From Saccharicrinis carchari (GTDB lineage Bacteria; Bacteroidota; Bacteroidia; Bacteroidales; Marinilabiliaceae): a stretch of 64,000 bases of DNA. The stretch is taken from assembly GCF_900182605.1 (NCBI RefSeq), contig NZ_FXTB01000002.1, forward strand, positions 248,001 through 312,000, given 5' to 3'. A program made the position numbers and the translations under genes. Below, in pieces: positions 27,702 to 36,300 of the stretch; the stretch's first letter is position 1; each line of letters begins with the position of its first letter. A model generated the notes under the pieces. The model worked only from the letters and a program-made list of their open reading frames with translations. It made no database searches and was not told the DNA's origin.

Positions 27702-28253
27702 ATGAAGCAGTTTACAAAAAAAACATCCACAAACGGGAGCGATAGGCATTTTCGCAACGTATTTGATACCTACTTTGCTGAGTTATGCCATTTTGCGTAT
27801 TCTTTTACGCTCGACTTTGATTTGAGCCAGGATATTGTGCAAGAAACATTTATTAAATACTGGAAGGCAAAGGATAACTTTTTGGAAAATGGAACTACCA
27901 GGGCTTGGCTGTATAAAACAACCCGTAACAGTTGTTTGGATCACTTAAAGAGCAAGCGGACAAAGACCAGTTGCAGAGTTGAGGCACTTGAACTGCTCAC
28001 GATGGAAATATCGCCCGAGTTGGGCTCCATGGAGATAGAGGAGATAAAAGCGATTATAGCTTCGGTACTTCGGGATATGCCCGAATTGTCTTCACAGATT
28101 TTTAAAATGAACCGGTATGAAGATTTAACATATCCCGAAATAGCGCAAAAGGTAAACCTTTCTGTTAAGTCGGTGGAGTATCATATGTCAAAGGTGTTGG
28201 CCAAATTACGGGTTGGGCTAAAAGAGTATTATTTTTTAGTGTTTTTTGTATGA
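27702..28253 (+). CDS. ECF-type sigma-70 factor
   Basis: A 183-residue sigma factor with region 2 (FAYSFTLDFDLSQDIVQETFIKYW) and region 4 (DMPELSSQIFKMNRYEDLTYPEIAQKVNLSVKSVEYHMSKVLAKL). It is of the kind that Bacteroidota pair with FecR and STN-bearing SusC proteins, and it is divergent from fecR across a 244-base gap. It is expected to direct RNA polymerase to the susC-side promoter when glycan is bound. Confidence 0.93.
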   Translation: MKQFTKKTSTNGSDRHFRNVFDTYFAELCHFAYSFTLDFDLSQDIVQETFIKYWKAKDNFLENGTTRAWLYKTTRNSCLDHLKSKRTKTSCRVEALELLTMEISPELGSMEIEEIKAIIASVLRDMPELSSQIFKMNRYEDLTYPEIAQKVNLSVKSVEYHMSKVLAKLRVGLKEYYFLVFFV

Positions 28254-28371
28254 AAAAAAATGGTTTAGAACACTAAATTGTATCCGGCAAATCCAGCAAC
28301 TATTTCATATTTCTAAAATATGTTTTCAAATGTACCGTAAGGAACTTGTCAGCATAGTTATGTCTCGTTAT

Positions 28372-28443
28372 AAGAAGAAACCTTCATGGCCTCCCGCAAT
28401 CATACGGGACAGGTCGTCTCGACACTACGGGGGGTCGCTTCTT
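28372..28443. repeat. Possible small inverted-repeat element
   Basis: The stretch starts with AAGAAGAAACC and ends with GGTCGCTTCTT, an imperfect inverted pair (9 of 11), and has a G/C-rich middle unlike the A/T-rich flanks. A T-run follows. It may be a short interspersed element or a terminator of the sigma gene. Confidence 0.35.
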
Positions 28444-28512
28444 TTTTTTAATAGGATACGCCATCTTACCTTTATGGGCAATAGAAATTGGCAACTCAGA
28501 ACTTAAAAAAAC

Positions 28513-29982
28513 ATGAAAACACAAATTGTACTATTCACATTGCTCTTTGCATGTACCTTCACCCCAGCCCAAACAAAATATAAACCCACCTGGGAATCCA
28601 TCGACTCGCGGCCTATTGCCCCATGGTTTCAGGATGCTAAATTCGGGATTTTTATCCACTGGGGACCATACTCCGTGCCTGCCTGGAGTCCCAAGGGAAC
28701 CTACGCTGAATGGTACCAATATTGGCTACAAACCAAATCGCTTTTTGGTAATGGTAAATTCACAGGTACGGAGGTCTACGACCATCACGTAGAAACGTAC
28801 GGCCATCATTACAGTTATTATAATTTTGGAAAAGACTTTACAGCAAGGGATTTTAAGGCAGATGAATGGGCGAAATTATTTGAAGATGCCGGTGCCAAAT
28901 ACATGGTCATTACCACCAAACATCATGATGGTTTTTGCTTGTGGCCCAGTGAAGAAGCCAACAAAGCATGGGGTTTTCCATGGAATGCTAAAGACGTGGG
29001 AGCCAAGCGCGACCTGTTAAAGGAGCTTGAGATAGCGGTAAAGAACACAAAAGTAAAGTTCGGTGCTTATTATTCACTGTACGAGTGGTTTAACCCATTG
29101 TGGTTGAAAGACAGGGAGCAGTATGCCCTGGAGCACATGCACCCGCAGTTTAAAGATTTGGTGACCAACTACAAACCCGATGTGGTGTGGACTGACGGCG
29201 AATGGGACATGGAACCCGAAAAATGGCATAGCAAAGAGCTGCTTACCTGGCTGTACAATGAGTCGCCCGTGGCCCAAACCGTAGTCAATAACGACCGCTG
29301 GGGTAAGGGTTCCCGTTTTAACCATGGTGGTTATTTTTCCACCGAATACCAGGAAGGCCTGGACGGCTCGCACCCCTGGGAAGAATGCCGCGGCATCGGT
29401 TTCTCGTTCGGTTATAATATAAACGAGGATGCCGAAGATTATTCCTCGGCGCGTACTTTGATATATATGCTACTCAACGTGGTGAGCAAGGGGGGCAACC
29501 TCTTGCTCGATATCGGCCCGGATGGCTATGGCAATATCCCGCCTATCATGCAGGACAGGCTGCTGACCATGGGAGAGTGGCTCAAAGTAAACGGCGAGGC
29601 CATCTACGGAACCCGCATGTGGAATAGATCGTGCCAATGGTCCAAGGAGGGTAGGAAAGATTGGAAACCCGAGGGAACGCATTACCTGCCTGCTGACTTT
29701 ATCCTAAAGCAAACCATCGACCCGGAGCCGGGGTATGCCGTAAGAGAAGTGTTTTTTACACGAAAGCTAAATGCCATTTATGCCATCGTGCCCCAATGGC
29801 CAAAAAGTGAGTTGGTAATCAGGGATATGGAATTGCCATCCAGCGCCAAAGTTACCCTGTTGGGAACAGATATCAACATCGACTACGTGCGCAAGGGAAA
29901 GGATATCATACTTAAAATACCTTGCCTTGCACCACACGAGCTTCCCTGCGATTATGCCTATACCTATAAGATAGAGCTGTAA
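28513..29982 (+). CDS. Alpha-L-fucosidase (GH29)
   Basis: Secreted 489-residue fucosidase of the compact type: signal peptide to about residue 19 (FTPAQ), FGIFIHWGPYSVPAW near 44-58, TTKHHDGFCLW near 134-144, and nucleophile Asp228 in VVWTDGEWD. A short C-terminal beta domain closes it. It differs clearly from the larger GH29 at 10344, so the two may take different fucose linkages. It is read in the same direction as the ECF sigma gene, 259 bases downstream. Confidence 0.92.
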   Translation: MKTQIVLFTLLFACTFTPAQTKYKPTWESIDSRPIAPWFQDAKFGIFIHWGPYSVPAWSPKGTYAEWYQYWLQTKSLFGNGKFTGTEVYDHHVETYGHHYSYYNFGKDFTARDFKADEWAKLFEDAGAKYMVITTKHHDGFCLWPSEEANKAWGFPWNAKDVGAKRDLLKELEIAVKNTKVKFGAYYSLYEWFNPLWLKDREQYALEHMHPQFKDLVTNYKPDVVWTDGEWDMEPEKWHSKELLTWLYNESPVAQTVVNNDRWGKGSRFNHGGYFSTEYQEGLDGSHPWEECRGIGFSFGYNINEDAEDYSSARTLIYMLLNVVSKGGNLLLDIGPDGYGNIPPIMQDRLLTMGEWLKVNGEAIYGTRMWNRSCQWSKEGRKDWKPEGTHYLPADFILKQTIDPEPGYAVREVFFTRKLNAIYAIVPQWPKSELVIRDMELPSSAKVTLLGTDINIDYVRKGKDIILKIPCLAPHELPCDYAYTYKIEL

Positions 29983-30573
29983 ATTTGCATTGGAAACGAG
30001 GAGATGTATGTCGGAAAAAGATGAACTCCAAATAAAAGGATATTCAGCATAATGGGTATCTAATATTATTAGCCATTCGAGGATGTCATTTATTATTATA
30101 TCTACCGTATGCTATGACAAATTTTTATTTATTAGCTTACTGTTTCCTACTTTTACATGGACAGGTATTTCGATGAAATTACTGGAAATAGATTGTAGGT
30201 AGTGTACAAAGAGGTGTAAGGTAGAGGTATGCAGTTAGTTTTAAACGCAGCATTGCCTATGAGCTAATGATAAACAGGGTAGTGACTTTAAATGCACCTC
30301 AACATATTTAAAATCGCAATCCGATAGTAGCTTTGGAAAGCATATAAGCCTACCGGTTTTGGTGCAATCCAATACCCAACCGGAAGCAAGCACGGAACGA
30401 GCTTCCAAAACTAACGCGGCATTATCACTCGCAAACATGCGGGAGATGGTGCCGGTTTTGTTCTGGACAATAATGATGGTTGCTCCTTCTGAACCCGCAG
30501 CATATGCATGGTAACGGTTTAGGCCAAAGGGTGTGCGAAAAAGCTGATATGCCCTAAGTAAGATGACCTTATT
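29983..30573. other. Intergenic region with an in-frame extension of the oxidoreductase gene
   Basis: No complete gene. On the minus strand the frame of the Gfo/Idh gene stays open after its TAA (30574-30576) for 110 codons to a stop at 30241, with a protein-like segment YHAYAAGSEGATIIIVQNK. There is no start codon before 30438. It may be chance or a decayed gene. I recognise nothing in 29983-30240. Confidence 0.4.
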
Positions 30574-31920
30574 TTATTTTGGTGCGCTACCCTGTTTGGG
30601 TACCTCCTTGAGGATATCCACCGGCCCCATAACATAAGTTTTAGGTCCCAGATATAAATCGGAATTCATCATTTCTTCCCAAGTAGTTTCTTTGCCGGTA
30701 TAGGCCGATATGCGCCCCATGATACCCGTAAGTGTGGATTCTGCTATCTGATAGGCCTCGTTTATCGGTTTTGCGGTTCGTATAGCCGTTACCAGGTTAA
30801 TGTGCTCCTGGTCGAAGGGGTTGGTGTTCAAGCGGCTTATGTTTGAACCGTTCCCTGTTTTGGGATAGTCGAAGGTCCATTTTACTGCGCCGTTCAATTC
30901 ATAAATCGTGTTTTCGCAGTTGGTGGAGCCGTGGGTGCCAACGATGAGGTCGCCCACCTTGTTGCTGCAATCGTTTATTTGCCGACACATACTGTGGTAA
31001 TGGATATTGGGCTCATACACAAAGTCCACGCTGAACATGTCGTATTGGTCGCCGGTAACCCTGCGGTGGCGGCCTCCAAATCCTATCGCTTTTTCGGGGT
31101 GCTTGCCTATGTGCCAATTGATGGTGTCCAGGTTATGCACGTGCTGCTCCACAATGTGGTCGCCCGAGAGCCAGCACCAGTTCACCCAATCACGTACCAT
31201 GTATTCCAGTTCCGACCATTCGGCCCTGGGGTTCCTGTGCCATAGTTTGCCTACGTTGTAATAGCTGTTGGCCGATACGATGTCGCCGATAACGCCGTCG
31301 GCCACCCGCTTGTAGGTTTCGATATAATCCTGCTGATGTCGTTTTATGGTTCCGGTAACTACGGACAGGCCCAGTGCCTCCGACTTTTTGGCCGACACCA
31401 TGACGGAGCGAACGCCAACGGGATCCACGGCAATAGGCTTTTCCATAAACACATGTTTGCGGGCTTGTATGCAGGCCTCAAAATGTTGAGGCCGGAAGTG
31501 GGGAGGTGTTGCAAGGATAACCACATCTATCCCGGAATTGATGAGCTTTTCGTAAGCATCGATACCGGTGAAGCAGAGATCGGGCGATATGTCCACCCCT
31601 TTTTTCTTTTTAAGTTGCTGTTTACAGTCCTCCACCTTATCCGCAAAGATATCGGCCAGGGCGGTAACCTGCACATTGGGCCCGGCATTCAGAAAGTTGA
31701 TGGCCGCCCCGGTTCCCCGGTAACCGCAACCCACCACGCCGGCTTTCAACAGGGGGCCGTCAGGTGCTTGCGGCAACATGGGCGGAAAAGCATAGTTGCT
31801 CTTCTTTTTTTGTTTGCACGAAGTAAGTATTGCAGCCGTACCCACAGAGGCAACAATGCCGGCTGCTGCCGCCTGGCGTAAAAATTTCCGTCGGCTATTT
31901 TCAAACGCTTTTATATCCAT
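30574..31920 (-). CDS. Gfo/Idh/MocA-family oxidoreductase, Tat-exported
   Basis: NAD(P)-dependent sugar-type oxidoreductase of 448 residues. A twin-arginine signal (SRRKFLRQAAAAG) followed by a lipobox-like TSC is present. The Rossmann part begins AGVVGCGYRGTGAA, and the family mark EKPIAVDP lies near residue 160. Export of a dinucleotide enzyme implies that the cofactor is bound tightly and recycled on the enzyme or by a partner. It is the last gene of a three-gene operon, 27 bases after a cytochrome-SUMF1 gene. Members of this family oxidise or reduce sugars (including 3-keto pathways) or act as glycosidases (GH109); which applies here is unknown. Confidence 0.88.
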   Translation of the reverse strand: MDIKAFENSRRKFLRQAAAAGIVASVGTAAILTSCKQKKKSNYAFPPMLPQAPDGPLLKAGVVGCGYRGTGAAINFLNAGPNVQVTALADIFADKVEDCKQQLKKKKGVDISPDLCFTGIDAYEKLINSGIDVVILATPPHFRPQHFEACIQARKHVFMEKPIAVDPVGVRSVMVSAKKSEALGLSVVTGTIKRHQQDYIETYKRVADGVIGDIVSANSYYNVGKLWHRNPRAEWSELEYMVRDWVNWCWLSGDHIVEQHVHNLDTINWHIGKHPEKAIGFGGRHRRVTGDQYDMFSVDFVYEPNIHYHSMCRQINDCSNKVGDLIVGTHGSTNCENTIYELNGAVKWTFDYPKTGNGSNISRLNTNPFDQEHINLVTAIRTAKPINEAYQIAESTLTGIMGRISAYTGKETTWEEMMNSDLYLGPKTYVMGPVDILKEVPKQGSAPK

Positions 31921-31947
31921 TTTGATGTTGTTTTTTTTGATTTCTAT

Positions 31948-33396
31948 TTATTCTTCGTCCCATTCGCAAACTACCCTGAACCCCACGTCGTTGCAATCGG
32001 AATACCACCATATACTTTTGGGTATCTGCGGATCGGTCACCATCCATTGGTCATGGCGTGTATAATCGGTATGTGTTAAAAGCAATTCGGGAAGGTTGCT
32101 TTTAAACGATCCCCCCATTATCCGATGCTCCGTTGATGTACCTCCGTCTGTATTAATAATTATGGTGTCCGAGCAAAACTCCTTTACATTGCCCAGCATG
32201 TTAAGCAGGCCAAAATTATTGGGTTTTACCGTGCCGGGCAAGGCTGTTTTTCCCTTACTGTTGCCGCTCCATATCACATATTGGTTTATGGTATCGCTGG
32301 TTGCTTTAAATAATTTTTCAAAAATCCCTTTTTTTGTGTAATCATTGATGTTTTCGCCCCAAAAAAAGTCCTCGTCGCTATTGGCATTGCAGGCGTGGTA
32401 CCATTCGGTAGCTGTGGGCAGGCGATATTTTTTACCGGTTTTTTCGGATAGCCATTGGCAATAAACATTGGCCGCGTGCCAGGTCATGGTAATGGCGGGC
32501 CGCTGGCCCATTCCCCAGCCCTGCGAGGGATCGCCAAAAGGTGGTGTGGCGCCCGTAATGGCATCCACTTTATCCGCGTTGTTTACCTTGGTGTCTGTAC
32601 GTCCTTCCGATTCTGTATCGCTTAAAAACGCTTTGTACGCATCCCAGGTAACTTCTATTTTGCCCATGAAAAAAGGTTCTATTCCACTCCACTCATTCAA
32701 ATCGTATTGGTCGGCATCTTTGCGTTCTCGGCCCGGTATGGCAATCATATCAAAAGCAACGGCTGTGCCGGGGATGTGCTCCTGAAAACTATAGAATCCG
32801 TGAATAGCGGTGCTGTGTTCAAATTGTGTCGATACGCTTTGTGATTTCAGAAAATCGATATTGGCTGCGTGCGAACCGGGTGTGCCGTGCCCAACATCGA
32901 TATGGCAGTTGATACAATGCAGTTGGTTCGGGTTGTTGCTTTTATGGTTGTTAAGATAGTGCAGATGTGCCTCATCGCCTTTTTTCGATAATTGAAGCGG
33001 AAACAGGTTTTGGTGACATTGTGTGCACGAAGCCTCAAAGGTGTGCTGTTTGGCGTATGTTGGATCCCTCTTCTGCTCCCAGTTGATGTTTGCAGTATCC
33101 TTAAAATAAAAAGAATATAAATCCCGGTAACCAGCCTTGGCTTTTTCCGTCCAATAGTGGGCACCGTCTTTGGGGGGCAGATGGCACTCTACGCAATGTA
33201 CCACCACACCACTTTTGTTATCGTGATGCGACGACTGAAGCCACGAATTGTCGGCATGGCTGTGCACATGACACGATATGCAGTATTGATCGGACGAGGT
33301 GGCTTTGTCAACTTTTTGAAGGCCCACTACCAGTGCGATAGCCAAACCAAAGCTAATTACAAAAAAAAGGACAAAGGGGTACGCTGATTTTTTCAT
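31948..33396 (-). CDS. NapC/NirT-type tetraheme cytochrome c fused to SUMF1 domain
   Basis: A 482-residue fusion. The N-terminus is one membrane anchor (about 6-26) and four c-type heme sites CISCH (39-43), CVECH (68-72), CTQCH (124-128) and CINCH (161-165), the layout of NapC/NrfH quinol dehydrogenases. From about 215 to the end it is a SUMF1/formylglycine-generating-enzyme-like domain (RLPTATEWYHACN, LLNMLGNVKEFCSD, IMGGSF, VGFRVVCE). The cysteine pair used by true FGE near the C-terminus is not evident, so it is probably not a sulfatase maturase. Its ATG abuts the stop of the sensor gene (TAAATG). It would take electrons from the quinol pool to a periplasmic partner, possibly the oxidoreductase that follows. 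Confidence 0.88.
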   Translation of the reverse strand: MKKSAYPFVLFFVISFGLAIALVVGLQKVDKATSSDQYCISCHVHSHADNSWLQSSHHDNKSGVVVHCVECHLPPKDGAHYWTEKAKAGYRDLYSFYFKDTANINWEQKRDPTYAKQHTFEASCTQCHQNLFPLQLSKKGDEAHLHYLNNHKSNNPNQLHCINCHIDVGHGTPGSHAANIDFLKSQSVSTQFEHSTAIHGFYSFQEHIPGTAVAFDMIAIPGRERKDADQYDLNEWSGIEPFFMGKIEVTWDAYKAFLSDTESEGRTDTKVNNADKVDAITGATPPFGDPSQGWGMGQRPAITMTWHAANVYCQWLSEKTGKKYRLPTATEWYHACNANSDEDFFWGENINDYTKKGIFEKLFKATSDTINQYVIWSGNSKGKTALPGTVKPNNFGLLNMLGNVKEFCSDTIIINTDGGTSTEHRIMGGSFKSNLPELLLTHTDYTRHDQWMVTDPQIPKSIWWYSDCNDVGFRVVCEWDEE

Positions 33397-36300
33397 TTAA
33401 TTATTTCTATCTGTGTTAGTAATCGCTTCGGCCTCCAGCCTGTATTGTTTGGGCGTTTTGCCGTATTCTTTTTTAAAACATTTCGAAAAATATTTGGGAT
33501 CGTTAAAACCAATCCTGAAAGCGATTTCGGCAATGGTAAAATTGTGCTTTTCAATTAGAGGTATTGATTTTCGCAGGCGGAAGGTGCGGACAAAATCAAC
33601 CAGTGTTTTGCCCGTTAGCGATTGGAATTTACGATAGATATAGGAATAGCTCATGTTTAGCGCGGAGGCCAGCTCCTCTAATCTGAACTCCGGATCTTCA
33701 TAGTTTTTTTCCAGTTCCAGCAGCACCGATTCAATAAACTTTTCGTCGGGCGACTCAACTTCTACGTCTTTGCTTTGGGTCAATATCTCAGCCCTGTATT
33801 GCTCAATAAACCTTGTTTGTACCTCCAGTATATTGTGCACTTTTAGCTGCAGTTCTTTAAGGTTAAAAGGTTTGTTGATGTATTCTATCGCACCAAATTT
33901 TAGCCCTTCCAATTTTGAGCTGGTGGTATTTCTGGTGGTCAGCAATATGACGGGGATGTGCCGCGTACGCTGTTTTTCCTTCAACATTTTGCAAAGCGTA
34001 ATCCCGTCCATGATGGGCATCATCACATCGCTCACGATAATATCGGGTTTAAAATCAGGAATAAGATCCAGGGCTTCCCTGCCGTTTTGTGCGGTTTGCA
34101 CATGGTACGAGTTTTTAAAGCTATCCGCCAAAAAAATCAACATTTCATAGTTGTCTTCCACCAGCAATATGTTTTTCTTATCAGATGGCAATTGTTCTAT
34201 ATCCTTATTTGTCTCCTCATCTGCATCTGCCTCTTGTACCGCCTGATCCGTATTGTTTTCTTTTAACACAGATTTGGTGTTTAATATCTCCTCTTCGGTA
34301 AAATGCTGCCTGCCTAATGGCAAGGTGATGGTAAAGGTAGTACCTTTGTTAACTTGCGAACTTACATTTATATTGCCCTTATGAAGTTTTATCAGCTCGT
34401 GCGTCAGGGCAAGCCCTATTCCCGTTCCGCCTATCGTTTTACCCACGGGCGATTGGTAGTACATGTCGAAAATATTTTTCAGGTCTTTTTCGGGTATGCC
34501 GATGCCGGTATCCGAAACTTCCAAGCGAATTTGGCCTTTGGCTTCGTCTGGCTCAACACGCAAAGTTATTTTTCCTTCGCGCGAAGTAAATTTAAATGCG
34601 TTGGCCAATAAATTATAAATGATGTGTTCCAGTTTTTCCTTATCGTACCAAACAAAAATATCCCGGTTGGATGTACCCTCAACATTAAAATCGATATGCT
34701 TAAAACGTGCCTGCTCCATAAATGATAGGGCAATTTGGTCGATATCGCGGGCCATATTGTGTTCCCCAACTCCCAGGCGTAGCTTGCCCAACTCTTTGTT
34801 GCGCACGGTCATAAGCTCTGCGGCGATGCGCGACAGTCTTTTGGCATTGTTTTTTATCCCCTGCAGGCGTTGCTTTAGCAGCAGGTTACCTCCGGCTCGT
34901 TCAATCATGTTTTCCAGGGGCGAGAGTATTAAGGTGAGCGGGGTTTGTATTTCGTGCGACATCTTGGCAAAGAAATTCATCTTTAGCTCGTACAGCTCTT
35001 TGTTCTTCTCGTTTTGCCATTCTTCCATCATTAATTTGCGTTTTAACCTGGCCCACATGATGGAGTAGCGTAGCAAAAAATAGCCGATGGCAATAAATAG
35101 GATAAGGTAAATAGCAATGGCCCACCATCTGAGCCATAGTGGGGCCAATATTTTTATTTGCACGCTGCGGGTGCCTATATCCCATACGTTCCTTTTGCTC
35201 CCTGCCTTAACTTCAAAAGTGTATTGGCCGTAGGGAATATTGGTGTAGGTTGCCATTCGTATGTTATCGGTGCTAAGCCAATCCTCGTCGAAGCCTTTTA
35301 GGCGGTAGGCGTAAAAATAATTGGGATTCAGGTAATCGTTGATAACGGAAAACCCGAAGGAGAAGGAGGTTTGTTGATGGTTTAGCGTCAGCGACCTGAG
35401 TTGCTCAATCCCAATGCTTAATTGTTCGGGTATGATTTCATCGGCATCGCGGTTTACTATTTTGAGTCCATTGATGGCCAGATGAAATTGTTTTCTATCT
35501 GTCTTTATCCGGGCCGGTTCGAAGTAGTTAATGCCGCCTACACCTCCAAAATAGAGGGTTTTACCATTGTCGTTAAAGGCACTTCCAGATAGGAACGGTT
35601 TGCGCAGGGTTCCATTTTTCCAGGAGTAAAAGTACTCTTGCCCAAAAGCAAAATCCAAATGTGAAATACCATTATTTCTCGAAACCCATAAATTGTCCGC
35701 ATCAATTACCGTTACAGCTACAATTCCTTGCAAATCGGCCGTGGTGAAACCTTTGACGGGGATTGTTTTTTTTGTGCCTATATCAAACTTTACAAGTTGG
35801 GGGATCGCATTTACCAGATACAGATGTCCATTTCCGTCCGCGGCGCCATGATTAATGTCGTTATACGATGGATTGCCACCCTGGTGCAGGGGATAGGTGG
35901 TAAAGGTAGATTCGTTTAAACGGGCGGCTTCATGCATTAGGGCAATGCCCCCCATATTGGTTCCCAGCCACAAACGGTTTTTCTCGTCTTCCATAAACAC
36001 CTCTACAATATTGCCTTGCAGTCCATTCGTATTATACGGAAAAAAAGCCAATTGTACGCCTTGGGCTGAAAATACAAAAACGCCTATGTGGCTGCCCACC
36101 CATATCCGTTTTTTCCGATCGACGTACAACGACCGGATATCGCTGGCGGGTTGACCTGCATCGTTGATAGCAGCAACGGGTGTAAAACGGTCTTTTTTAG
36201 GATGATACAGCATCAGTCCATTTTGGTAGGTACCCACCCATATACTTCCTGTCTCCGCTTCTGTCAGGGCCTGGATGTAATTGCCGCGGAGTCCGCGCGC

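Noticed and set aside
28246-28506. Open frame of 86 codons after the sigma factor
   Set aside because: It runs through the inverted-repeat element, has no protein-like features and overlaps the end of the sigma gene.
31948-33396. Sulfatase-maturing enzyme for the sulfatase at 6581
   Set aside because: The SUMF1 domain lacks a recognisable catalytic cysteine pair and is fused to a cytochrome; maturation is more likely done by a gene outside the window.
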